Shown one piece after another: positions 29,986-39,235 of a DNA stretch of 64,000 nt. Position 1 is the first letter of the stretch. Each line of letters opens with the position of its first letter. This DNA comes from an uncultured Pelagibacteraceae bacterium (GTDB taxonomy: Bacteria; Pseudomonadota; Alphaproteobacteria; Pelagibacterales; Pelagibacteraceae). The stretch covers positions 1 through 64,000 of the forward strand of contig CACICF010000001.1 in assembly GCA_902584995.1 (NCBI GenBank). The letters are read 5' to 3'. The position numbers and the translations under genes are program-made. The notes beneath the pieces were generated by a model. The model saw nothing but the letters and a program-made list of their open reading frames with translations. It ran no database searches and was not told where the DNA came from.

Positions 29986-30068
29986 CAGCATAAATGCTGC
30001 ACTTATGAAACTTGCATACTAGATATGCAGTTTTTTTTGTAAATTTTTTTTAGAGGTGCAGATATGCA
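29986..30068 (+). promoter_or_regulatory. Candidate structured 5' leader/attenuator of the polyamine decarboxylase gene
   Basis: CAGCAT-aa-ATGCTG dyad; TGCATA-CTAGA-TATGCA hairpin followed by T8; AGATATGCA repeated exactly at the start codon. Confidence 0.5.
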
Positions 30069-31242
30069 AAAATTTAAGTCAGTTGAAGAATTAGTTAATC
30101 AACTGAGACCAACAAAACCTGTTTATTGTATTAGAAAAGAGTCAATAAAGTTGGCCTCTAAATACTTTCAAAAAAATTTTCCAGGCAAAATTCTTTATGC
30201 TTTAAAAACTAATCCTCATCCGGTAGTTTTAAAAACTATCCTTGAAAGCGGAATAAATAGTTTTGACGTAGCCTCTATTAAGGAGATAGAAACTATAAGA
30301 AAATTAAGTCCAAAAGCTGATTGCTCCTATATGCACACCGTAAAGAGCAGAGAAAGTATAAAAGATGCATATTTTAAACATAACGTAAAAACTTTCTCTT
30401 TAGATACTAAAGATGAATTAATAAAAATTCTTGAGAGCACAAATCACGCAGAAGACCTAAATTTATTTGTGAGAGTTTCTGTATCTAATGAACATGCGGA
30501 GATAGATTTATCGAAAAAATTTGGAGCGATTAATAATGAAGCTATTGGACTTCTAAGGTTAACTAAGCAATATGCAAAAAAGGTTGGGCTAAGTTTTCAT
30601 GTTGGTTCACAGTGCATGCACCCGATATCATATTCTAAAGGAATATTTGAAATTGGTAGTATTATAAAAAAAACTAAAATTATACCTGATGTAATAAATG
30701 TTGGGGGAGGCTTTCCAACTGTTTACCCAGATTTAGTTCCTCAATCTTTAGAAAAATACTTTGACGAAATCAAAAAAAGTTTAGAAAATTTAAAGATAGA
30801 AAAACTTCCAGAAATTATATGTGAACCTGGTAGAGCAATTGTTGCAGAGAGTGGTTCAACAATAGTTAGAGTAGATTTAAGAAAAAAACAAAAACTTTAT
30901 ATAAATGACGGAACTTACGGAACTTTATTTGATGCCGGTGTTCCAAATATTGTATACCCTTCAAAAATGATTACTGACGGTAGAGTTATTTCAAAAAAAC
31001 TAACATCATTTGATTTCTATGGCCCAACATGTGATAGCATGGATTATATGAAAGGACCTTTTATCTTACCTAACAATATAAAAGAAAATGATTATATAGA
31101 GCTCGGACAACTTGGAGCTTATGGACTTACTTTTAGAACCAACTTTAATGGATTTTACTCTGATGAAATTTATGAAGTTGAAGATAATCCTATAATGACC
31201 ATGTATGACAAAGAGGCTAATAAAGAGTTTCTTGTTGCTTAA
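30064..31242 (+). CDS. PLP-dependent ornithine/lysine/arginine decarboxylase, fold III (ODC family)
   Basis: YALKTNPHPVVLKTI (PLP lysine), NVGGGFPTVYPD, CEPGRAIVAESGS, YGPTCDSMD (ODC-type GPTCD motif). Confidence 0.9.
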   Translation: MQKFKSVEELVNQLRPTKPVYCIRKESIKLASKYFQKNFPGKILYALKTNPHPVVLKTILESGINSFDVASIKEIETIRKLSPKADCSYMHTVKSRESIKDAYFKHNVKTFSLDTKDELIKILESTNHAEDLNLFVRVSVSNEHAEIDLSKKFGAINNEAIGLLRLTKQYAKKVGLSFHVGSQCMHPISYSKGIFEIGSIIKKTKIIPDVINVGGGFPTVYPDLVPQSLEKYFDEIKKSLENLKIEKLPEIICEPGRAIVAESGSTIVRVDLRKKQKLYINDGTYGTLFDAGVPNIVYPSKMITDGRVISKKLTSFDFYGPTCDSMDYMKGPFILPNNIKENDYIELGQLGAYGLTFRTNFNGFYSDEIYEVEDNPIMTMYDKEANKEFLVA

Positions 31243-32282
31243 TGTCAGACAATAAAAATCAATCAAGTAATAGAAAGAGTGATTTACTCAGTAAAGAAGT
31301 TGAGCATATTGATATAACTTCTTTTGACGCTCGAAAAATTGTTTCCTCAATGGAAAAAATGTCTTTTGCTTCCAGAGAGACTGCAAATGCTGCAAATATT
31401 TATAATGAAATGATAAAAGATAAAGATTGTACTATCTTTATGACTCTTGCAGGATCAACCTCTGCTGCTGGATGTATGCATATATATAGAGATTTAGTTA
31501 AATATAATATGGTTGATGCAATAGTAGCTACTGGTGCTTCAATTATTGATATGGATTTCTTTGAGGCACTTGGTTTTAAGCATTACCAGGGATCACAGTA
31601 TCAAGATGATACAGAGTTAAGAAACAACTACATAGATAGAATATATGATACTTACATTGATGAAGAAGAGCTTCAGATGTGCGATAAAACCATCGGGGAA
31701 ATTGCAGATCAATTGGAGCCCAAAAGTTACACATCAAGAGAATTTATAAAAGAGATTGGCAAATATCTTAAAACTAATGCAAAAAAGAAAGATTCATTAA
31801 TTGAAGTTGCCTATGACAATAATGTCCCAATTTTCTGTCCTGCCTTTACTGACTCAAGTGCTGGATTTGGTCTTGTGATGCACCAAGAAAGAAACCCAAA
31901 AAATCATATTACAATCGACTCAGTTAGAGAGTTTAGAGAATTAACAGAAATTAAAATAAAATCTAAAGGGTCAGGACTTTTTATGATAGGAGGAGGTGTA
32001 CCAAAAAATTTTATTCAAGACACTGTCATATGTGCTGAACTTTTAGGTAAAGATGTAGATATGCATAAATATGCTGTTCAAATAACAGTTGCTGATTCAA
32101 GAGATGGAGCATGTAGTAGCTCAACATTAAAAGAAGCAAGCTCATGGGGCAAAGTAGATATTGCTAAAGAGCAAATGGTTTTTGCGGAAGCAACAAGTGT
32201 GTTACCCTTAATTGCAAGTGACGTTTATCATAAAGGTGAATGGAAAAATAGAGAGAGAAAAAATTTTTCCAAGATATTTTGA
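31242..32282 (+). CDS. Deoxyhypusine synthase-like protein (probable homospermidine synthase)
   Basis: FMTLAGSTSAAGCMHIYRDLVKYNMVDAIVATGAS; DSRDGACSSSTLKEASSWGKVDIAKEQ retains the catalytic-lysine WGK of DHS. Confidence 0.85.
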   Translation: MSDNKNQSSNRKSDLLSKEVEHIDITSFDARKIVSSMEKMSFASRETANAANIYNEMIKDKDCTIFMTLAGSTSAAGCMHIYRDLVKYNMVDAIVATGASIIDMDFFEALGFKHYQGSQYQDDTELRNNYIDRIYDTYIDEEELQMCDKTIGEIADQLEPKSYTSREFIKEIGKYLKTNAKKKDSLIEVAYDNNVPIFCPAFTDSSAGFGLVMHQERNPKNHITIDSVREFRELTEIKIKSKGSGLFMIGGGVPKNFIQDTVICAELLGKDVDMHKYAVQITVADSRDGACSSSTLKEASSWGKVDIAKEQMVFAEATSVLPLIASDVYHKGEWKNRERKNFSKIF

Positions 32283-32285
32283 TTA

Positions 32286-33167
32286 ATGATCAAAAAAATC
32301 AAAATCGGTTTAATACAGAGTAAATCTTTAGGTACAATTCAATCTAATATTGATTTAGCTATAAAAAATATTAAGAAAGCTGCAAAAAAGAAGGCAAAGA
32401 TAATATGTCTTCCAGAACTATTTTTGACTAATTATTTTTGCCAAACAGAAAGTCATTCTAACTTCAAATTTGCAGAAAAAATTCCAGGAAAAATATCTAG
32501 AATATTTTGTGATTTAGCGAAGGACCTTGGTGTTGTATTAAATATTACAATGTTTGAAAAAAAAACATCCGGGTTTTATCATAACACTAGTATCATTATT
32601 AATGAAAATGGTAATATTTTGTCTAAATATCGTAAGATGCACATACCTGATGACCCGGGGTATTATGAAAAATTTTATTTCAGTCCTGGAGACCTTGGAT
32701 TTAAAAGTGTTAAGACAAAATTTGGAAAGATAGGTCCTCTTATATGTTGGGATCAATGGTTTCCCGAAGCAGCTAGATTAACGGCGTTAAAAGGAGCTCA
32801 AATTATTTTTTATCCTACTGCTATTGGATGGCATCCAAAAGAAAAAAGAAAGTTTGGAAAATCTCAATTAGACTCTTGGATCACAATGCAAAAATCTCAT
32901 GCTATTTCTAATGGAACTTATGTGGCTGCTATAAATAGAGTTGGAGTAGAAACAAAAGGTAAGAAAAAAATTGAATTTTGGGGTAATTCAATGGTGATAG
33001 ATCCTAGTGGTAAAGTGATTGCAAAAGCAGGAAATAAAAAAGAAGATATTTTAGTTTGTGAAATAGATTATAAAAAAATAGATACTGCAAGACAGCATTG
33101 GCCTTTTTTAAGAGACAGAAGAACTGAATTTTATAAAGATATTCTAAAAAATCCTGAAGATGAGTAA
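32286..33167 (+). CDS. aguB: N-carbamoylputrescine amidase (nitrilase superfamily)
   Basis: CLPELFLTNYFCQ, YRKMHIPDDPGYYEKFYFSPGD, GPLICWDQWFPEAARLTALKGAQIIFYPTAIGWHP; next to AguA. Confidence 0.9.
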   Translation: MIKKIKIGLIQSKSLGTIQSNIDLAIKNIKKAAKKKAKIICLPELFLTNYFCQTESHSNFKFAEKIPGKISRIFCDLAKDLGVVLNITMFEKKTSGFYHNTSIIINENGNILSKYRKMHIPDDPGYYEKFYFSPGDLGFKSVKTKFGKIGPLICWDQWFPEAARLTALKGAQIIFYPTAIGWHPKEKRKFGKSQLDSWITMQKSHAISNGTYVAAINRVGVETKGKKKIEFWGNSMVIDPSGKVIAKAGNKKEDILVCEIDYKKIDTARQHWPFLRDRRTEFYKDILKNPEDE

Positions 33168-34224
33168 AAAAATAAGTGAGTTCAGAATGCCCGCAGAATG
33201 GGAACCTCAAAAATCAGTTTGGATGTCTTGGCCACATAATAGAAATGATTGGCCTGGATTATTTGAAAAAATTCCAGATGTAGTTGGAAAAATAATTAAA
33301 TATTTATCAAAATATCAAAGAATAGATTTATTAGTTAATAATACCAAAAGTATTTATACCACAAAAATATATTTAAAAAAAATAGGTTGCAATATATCTA
33401 ACATTAAATTTCATAAACTTAAAACAGACAGACTTTGGTTACGAGATTCTGGACCAATATTTTTAGTCAATAAAAATAATAAAAAAAAGACTATGCTTAA
33501 TTTTAAATTTAATGCCTGGTCAAAATATAAAAATTTTAGAAACGATAACAAAATTAATAATTATATTAGTAGGTACTTAAATATTGAAAGTATTTTACCA
33601 AAAAAAATAAATTCAAAAAAATTTGAAAGAGTAGTAATGGAAGGAGGCGCATTTGATAATAATGGATCGGGCTCCATATTATTAACAAGAGAGTGCTTAT
33701 TAAGTAGTAAACAAGAGAGAAATAAAGGCTTCAAAAAAATTGACTACGAAAATCTGTTTTCAAAATATTTGAATGCGAAAAACTTTATTTGGCTTAATAA
33801 AGGAATTGTAGGAGACGATACACATGGTCATATCGATGATATTGCAAGATTTGTCTCAAAAAGAACAATTATGATAGCGGTAGAAAAAAATAGATCAGAT
33901 AAAAATTATAAAGCTCTTAAAGAAAATTTAAAAATATTACATAATAGTTCTGATGAAAATGGAAAAAAATTTAAAATTATTAAGGTTCCTATGCCTAGTC
34001 CAGTTGTAATAGAAAAAACTCGTGTTCCGGCGAGCTATTTAAATTTTTTCATAAGCAATAAAACAGTCTTGGTTCCAGTATTTAATGTGAATGAAGACAC
34101 AAAGGTTTTAAAAATTTTTAGAAAATTTTTTATAGATAGAAAAGTTATTGCCATTGATTGTAGTGATTTAATTTGGGGTTTTGGAGCCATTCATTGCATG
34201 ACACAACAAGAGCCAAAAATTTGA
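33160..34224 (+). CDS. aguA: Agmatine deiminase
   Basis: MPAEWEPQKSVWMSWPHNRNDWP, DRLWLRDSGPIFL, VMEGGAFDNNGSGSILLT, GDDTHGHIDDIARF, FGAIHCMTQQEP. Confidence 0.95.
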   Translation: MSKKISEFRMPAEWEPQKSVWMSWPHNRNDWPGLFEKIPDVVGKIIKYLSKYQRIDLLVNNTKSIYTTKIYLKKIGCNISNIKFHKLKTDRLWLRDSGPIFLVNKNNKKKTMLNFKFNAWSKYKNFRNDNKINNYISRYLNIESILPKKINSKKFERVVMEGGAFDNNGSGSILLTRECLLSSKQERNKGFKKIDYENLFSKYLNAKNFIWLNKGIVGDDTHGHIDDIARFVSKRTIMIAVEKNRSDKNYKALKENLKILHNSSDENGKKFKIIKVPMPSPVVIEKTRVPASYLNFFISNKTVLVPVFNVNEDTKVLKIFRKFFIDRKVIAIDCSDLIWGFGAIHCMTQQEPKI

Positions 34225-34225
34225 A

Positions 34226-34774
34226 TTAAGCAGCTTTTAAAGTACCTAATAATAATCTAAAAGGTATCAACATTACTAAAGCAACAAAAATCTTTACTGC
34301 TAAATCTCCTAAAGAAAGTGTCACCCAAGGTATTCCTGTTCCATAAAATGAAATTGAAAAGAACAAGAATGTATCAACGGTAGAACCAATTATTGAAGAT
34401 GCAAGTGGCGCAATAAACCATTTTTTTTGTCTTAATTGATCAAATATTTGTACATCCAATAATTGAGCAATAATAAATGCTGTTCCTGAACCAATTGCTA
34501 TTCTTACTGAGATTAAATCGGCAAAATTTGTTGAAAAAATTAGTGTAAACAAAATACCTATTGTGAATCCTATATATACAATTTTTCTAGCAACTAATTT
34601 ACCAAAAGATCTATTTGCTAGATCAGTTATTAAAAATGCTATTGGATAACTGAATGCTCCATATGTAAGAATTTCTTGTAGACCATAATATTTAATTGGA
34701 AATTGAACTAAATAATTAGACGTTAAAACAACCAATCCCATTAAAAATGAGAGTATTAAAAATACCTTATTCAT
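34226..34774 (-). CDS. VUT family queuosine-precursor transporter-like protein (YhhQ/COG1738)
   Basis: Multi-TM; TYGAFSYPIAFLITDLANRSFGKLVARKIV, RIAIGSGTAFIIAQLLDVQIFDQLR. Confidence 0.85.
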   Translation of the reverse strand: MNKVFLILSFLMGLVVLTSNYLVQFPIKYYGLQEILTYGAFSYPIAFLITDLANRSFGKLVARKIVYIGFTIGILFTLIFSTNFADLISVRIAIGSGTAFIIAQLLDVQIFDQLRQKKWFIAPLASSIIGSTVDTFLFFSISFYGTGIPWVTLSLGDLAVKIFVALVMLIPFRLLLGTLKAA

Positions 34775-35055
34775 TATGCAGATTTACTGACTAAAGATTT
34801 TTTTAATTTTTTCAGTCTTAATGATAAATCCCTAGACTTGGCTGAAATAAGAAATTGATCAAAACTACCTTTTTTATCTACTGATCTAACCCCAGCATTT
34901 GAGACTGTTAATCTTAAACTTCTCTTAAGTAGTTCACTTTTAAACTTAACTTTTTTTAAATTTGGAAGAAATCTTCTTTTAGTCTTATTGTTAGCATGAC
35001 TAACGTTATGACCCTTAAGCGGGATTTTTCCAGTAAGTTCACATTTTTTAGACAT
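34774..35055 (-). CDS. rpmB: 50S ribosomal protein L28
   Basis: [36 protein letters not shown]. Confidence 0.95.
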   Translation of the reverse strand: MSKKCELTGKIPLKGHNVSHANNKTKRRFLPNLKKVKFKSELLKRSLRLTVSNAGVRSVDKKGSFDQFLISAKSRDLSLRLKKLKKSLVSKSA

Positions 35056-35098
35056 AAATTATGAGCCTGTATAGGATCTGAATCTTATCGCGTCAAGA

Positions 35099-36139
35099 TT
35101 AATTTTTAGTTCCAATAGCCTCTGAAACATTTTTAAACCCCTTATTTTTTAATAAATCAATTAATTCTATACTTATTTTTGAGGCTATACGAGGACCTCT
35201 GTAAACCATTCCAGTATATAATTGAACGAGTGTTGCACCAGAAATGATTTTTTCAAAAGCATCTTGTCCGTTACTAACACCACCCACTCCTATTATTTTT
35301 GTTTTATCTTTTAGAATTTTATAAAATTTAGAAATTGCCTCGTTTGAAATCTTTTCAATTGGTTTACCTGACAGTCCACCCTTTTCTAATTTATTTATAT
35401 TTTTTAAATTTTCTCTATTCTTATCTGTAGTATTGGAAACAATAATAATTCCAATTTCTTGTTCCATAATGATCTTGGATACTTCATTAATTTGATCGTC
35501 ATTAAGATCAGGTGAAACTTTTATTGCTAATGGAATATTTGAATTCAATTCTTTTTTTTCATTTTTTAGCTTATCAATTAATGAATTTAATTCATCCTGG
35601 TTATGAAAGTCTCTTAAATTTTCTGTATTTGGTGAGGAGATGTTTATAGTTATATAATCAGCTAAATTATAAAATTTACGAAAACAAATTAAATAATCCT
35701 CAATTCTATCTTTGGAGTCTTTATTTGGTCCAATATTTATTCCTAAAAAACCCTTTTTATTATTTTCCTTAATTGTCTGACTAATTTGTTCTGAACCAGA
35801 ATTGTTAAAACCTAATCTATTTATAAGAGCTTCATCTTCTTCAAGTCTAAAAACTCTTGGTTTAGGGTTGCCAAATTGAGGCTTTGGAGTAATTGTGCCT
35901 ACTTCAACAAAACCAAATCCAAGATTAAACAGAGGATTATATACTTCAGCATTTTTATCAAAGCCAGCGGCAACACCAATGGGTGAAGATAATTTTTTTT
36001 CACAAAAAGTTGTTTCTAAAATATGATTATCTATAGGTTTTGAGTAAGAAATATTATTTAACTTAAGTGCTTTTATCGCTAAAGAATGAGCTACTTCAGG
36101 GCTAAATTTAAAAATTAGTGGTCTTATAATATTAAACAT
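35099..36139 (-). CDS. pyrD: Dihydroorotate dehydrogenase (quinone), class 2
   Basis: SSPIGVAAGFDKNAEVYNPLFNLGFGFVEVGTITPKPQFGNPKPRVFRL; NISSPNTENLRDF. Confidence 0.97.
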   Translation of the reverse strand: MFNIIRPLIFKFSPEVAHSLAIKALKLNNISYSKPIDNHILETTFCEKKLSSPIGVAAGFDKNAEVYNPLFNLGFGFVEVGTITPKPQFGNPKPRVFRLEEDEALINRLGFNNSGSEQISQTIKENNKKGFLGINIGPNKDSKDRIEDYLICFRKFYNLADYITINISSPNTENLRDFHNQDELNSLIDKLKNEKKELNSNIPLAIKVSPDLNDDQINEVSKIIMEQEIGIIIVSNTTDKNRENLKNINKLEKGGLSGKPIEKISNEAISKFYKILKDKTKIIGVGGVSNGQDAFEKIISGATLVQLYTGMVYRGPRIASKISIELIDLLKNKGFKNVSEAIGTKN

Positions 36140-37700
36140 TTTCTAATTTACTTTTTATTAGTTCTTTAGTTTCTTGAACCCCAAAAAAGCTTATAAAAAA
36201 ACCAAATCGTGGTCCATTTTCTACCCCAAAAACTACCTCATAAATCAATTTGAACCAATCACGCAAATTTTCTTTATAGCCATTTTCTTTGCCGACTGTA
36301 TAAATTGTAGTCTGAATATCCTCTGGTTTCATTGTGTCATTACAGTTATTTAAAGAGTTTACTAAAGCCTTTAAAGCAATCTTTTCGCTTTCATTAGGTT
36401 TTTTATAAATCTTTTTAGATTTTATTACGTCATTAAAATATTTAATTGCATAAGATATTAACTTGTCAAAAATTGGATGCATATCTTCATTAATATCTTT
36501 TTTATATTTCTTTACAAATTTCCAAAGTAATTCTTTATTATCAGCATTGCTAGTCTCAACTAAATTTAATAGCATTGAGAAGGACATTATTGAATTTTCC
36601 TCTGGTATCTCTGAATTATGAACATGCCAAACAGGGTTCATTAGTTTTTGAAGTTCGTTTTGAGTTTTACCTTTTTCAATAAAATCGAGATATTCGTCAA
36701 CAGCCTTTGGAACTACTTCTCTATAAAGTTTTTTTGCCCTTTTTGGGTTCTGGTACATATACAAGGAAAGACTTTCAGGTGATGCATATTCTAGCCATTG
36801 ATCAATTGTGATACCATTTCCTTTTGACTTTGATATTTTTTCACCTTTTTCATCTAAAAATAACTCGTATGCAAAACCAGATGGATTTGACTTACCCAAT
36901 AATCTTATGATCTTTGAAGATAAAATTGCACTCTCAATTAAATCTTTCCCATACATTTCAAAATCTACATCAAGGGCATACCATCTCATAGCCCAATCTA
37001 CTTTCCATTGTAGTTTACAATTTCCATCTAAAATACTTTGCTCTAATTTTTTGCCATTGTTATCAAAAATTATTTTTGAGTTTTTAGTATCTAATTCTGA
37101 AACTGGTATCTCTAATACAATCCCTGTATCTGGACATATTGGTAAAAATGGAGAATATGTTTTTTGCCTTTCTTTACCAAGAGTAGGAATAATTATGTTC
37201 ATTATTCCTTCATAATTTTCTAAAATTAATTTTAATGTATCATTGAAAAAACCTGACTTATATAAAACTGTTGAACTTTTAAAACTGTATTCAAACTTAA
37301 ATTTATCTAAGAAATTTTTTAACATTTCATTATTATGTTCACCAAAACTGTTAAATTTTTCAAAAGGATCTGGAACTTGAGTTAAGGGTTTATGAAGGTT
37401 TTCCCCAAGTTTTTCAGGATTAGGAATATTTTCAGGAACTTTTCTGAGTCCATCCATGTCGTCAGAAAAAGTAATTATTTCTTTAGGGAGATCTGATAAA
37501 TGATTTAAAGCATTAACAATCATTGTGGTTCTTGCTACTTCACCGAAGGTACCAATGTGCGGCAAGCCGCTAGGGCCATATCCTGTTTGAAGAATAATTT
37601 TTCCCTTATTTTCAATATTTTTTTTTCTCTCTCTTAGAAGCTTTTTAGCTTCAACAAAGGGCCAAGCGTTTGTTTTGTCTATGTTGGTTTTATCTATCAC
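36132..37700 (-). CDS. lysK: Lysyl-tRNA synthetase, class I
   Basis: QTGYGPSGLPHIGTFGEVARTTMIVNAL (HIGH-like), GEKISKSKGNGITIDQWLEYASPESL (KMSKS-like); class I LysRS architecture. Confidence 0.93.
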   Translation of the reverse strand: MIDKTNIDKTNAWPFVEAKKLLRERKKNIENKGKIILQTGYGPSGLPHIGTFGEVARTTMIVNALNHLSDLPKEIITFSDDMDGLRKVPENIPNPEKLGENLHKPLTQVPDPFEKFNSFGEHNNEMLKNFLDKFKFEYSFKSSTVLYKSGFFNDTLKLILENYEGIMNIIIPTLGKERQKTYSPFLPICPDTGIVLEIPVSELDTKNSKIIFDNNGKKLEQSILDGNCKLQWKVDWAMRWYALDVDFEMYGKDLIESAILSSKIIRLLGKSNPSGFAYELFLDEKGEKISKSKGNGITIDQWLEYASPESLSLYMYQNPKRAKKLYREVVPKAVDEYLDFIEKGKTQNELQKLMNPVWHVHNSEIPEENSIMSFSMLLNLVETSNADNKELLWKFVKKYKKDINEDMHPIFDKLISYAIKYFNDVIKSKKIYKKPNESEKIALKALVNSLNNCNDTMKPEDIQTTIYTVGKENGYKENLRDWFKLIYEVVFGVENGPRFGFFISFFGVQETKELIKSKLENV

Positions 37701-37772
37701 TTTTAATTAAACAGCCTATAAAATAACGTTTTTAATAATTCTTATAGAGTTGAAATTTATTTACCATAAAAT

Positions 37773-37795
37773 AATGTCCAATCAAAATGTCCAAT
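37773..37795 (+). repeat. Tandem direct repeat duplicating the trkH translation start (period 13 bp)
   Basis: AATGTCCAAT at 37773-37782 and 37786-37795. Confidence 0.85.
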
Positions 37796-39235
37796 TATAA
37801 AACTGTTTTCTTTACCTTAGGAATTTTACAAATAATTTTAGGTTTATCGATGATTGCGCCAATTTTGGCGCAGTTTTTTTATAATGAACTAGACTCTAGT
37901 TTTATAAGTTCTGGAATTGTAACTATTATTTTTGGAGTTCTTTTTTTACTGTCTAATTTAGATCATGATAAGAAGATCAGTTTACCTCAAGCTTTTCTTT
38001 TAACAGCTTTATCTTGGTTAAGTATTGCTATATTCGGCTCTCTTCCTTTCATATTTTCAGAGATTGAATTGAGTGTAACAGATGCCTTTTTTGAGAGCAT
38101 GTCAGGTATCACTACGACTGGATCAACTATAATAACCAATTTAAATGAAACTCCTAAGAGTATACTGCTTTGGAGAGGAATGCTCCAGTGGTTAGGTGGA
38201 ATTGGTATAATCGTTATGGCAATAACTTTAATGCCCCTTATGAATATTGGAGGAATGCAGTTGTTTATCATATCCACAAGTGATACCCCGGAAAAAATTT
38301 TACCTAGATCAAAAGAAATAGCATTGAGATTGATCTTAGTATACTCAGGATTAACTTTTATATGCGCATTATTTTATAAAATATTTGGCATGAACTTTTT
38401 TGATAGTATTGTTCACTCAATGACAACAATAGCAACAGGAGGATTTTCAAACTATAACGAGTCTATTGGTTATTTTGATAGTTCTCTTATAGAATTTACA
38501 TCAATAATATTTATAATCTTAGGAAGTATTCCATTCATAGCCTACATCAAATATCTAAATGGTGACAAAAAAATATTTTTTAAAGATACTCAAATTAAAA
38601 CTTTTATTAAAATTGTTATTTTTTCAATTCTCTTAATGTATTTGTATTTGTTAATAAAAAATCAAAGTTCTTTTGATACGAGTATTAGGTCAGTTGCGTT
38701 TAATGTAATATCAATTTTAACAGGAACTGGTTATGTAACTCAAAACTTTAGTGATTGGGGTCAATTCCCATTAATTTATTTTCTTATCCTTATGTTCATA
38801 GGTGGATGTGCAGGATCTACAGCATGTGGGATTAAAATATTTAGGGTCCAAATTTTATTTCAATTTATTGCTGTACAACTTAAGAAAATAATTTATCCAA
38901 GAGGTATATTTAAAATAAAATACGAAAGTAATAATATTGATGAAAAATTTTTAGCATCAATAATATCTTTTATATTTTTATATATTGTGATTTTTTTTGT
39001 TATAACCGCTTTATTATCAACTAGTGGCCTAGATTTAACTACTTCAATATCGGCAGCTGCAACATCAATATCAAATGTAGGTCCTGGTTTAGGCGATATT
39101 ATTGGTCCAAATGGTAATTTTTCAAACTTATCTGATTTTTCAAAATGGATTTTAAGTTTAGCTATGATTTTAGGTAGATTGGAACTGTTTGCTGTATTAG
39201 TGTTATTTATTCCATCTTTTTGGAGGAAATATTAA
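37787..39235 (+). CDS. trkH: Potassium uptake protein TrkH family
   Basis: ESMSGITTTGSTII, LWRGMLQWLGGIGIIVMAI, TIATGGFSNYNESIGYF, MFIGGCAGSTACGIKIFR. Confidence 0.93.
   Translation: MSNYKTVFFTLGILQIILGLSMIAPILAQFFYNELDSSFISSGIVTIIFGVLFLLSNLDHDKKISLPQAFLLTALSWLSIAIFGSLPFIFSEIELSVTDAFFESMSGITTTGSTIITNLNETPKSILLWRGMLQWLGGIGIIVMAITLMPLMNIGGMQLFIISTSDTPEKILPRSKEIALRLILVYSGLTFICALFYKIFGMNFFDSIVHSMTTIATGGFSNYNESIGYFDSSLIEFTSIIFIILGSIPFIAYIKYLNGDKKIFFKDTQIKTFIKIVIFSILLMYLYLLIKNQSSFDTSIRSVAFNVISILTGTGYVTQNFSDWGQFPLIYFLILMFIGGCAGSTACGIKIFRVQILFQFIAVQLKKIIYPRGIFKIKYESNNIDEKFLASIISFIFLYIVIFFVITALLSTSGLDLTTSISAAATSISNVGPGLGDIIGPNGNFSNLSDFSKWILSLAMILGRLELFAVLVLFIPSFWRKY

Noticed and set aside
36132-37700. 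Class I LysRS as a horizontally acquired archaeal oddity
   Set aside because: Class I LysRS is widespread in alphaproteobacteria, so it is expected here.
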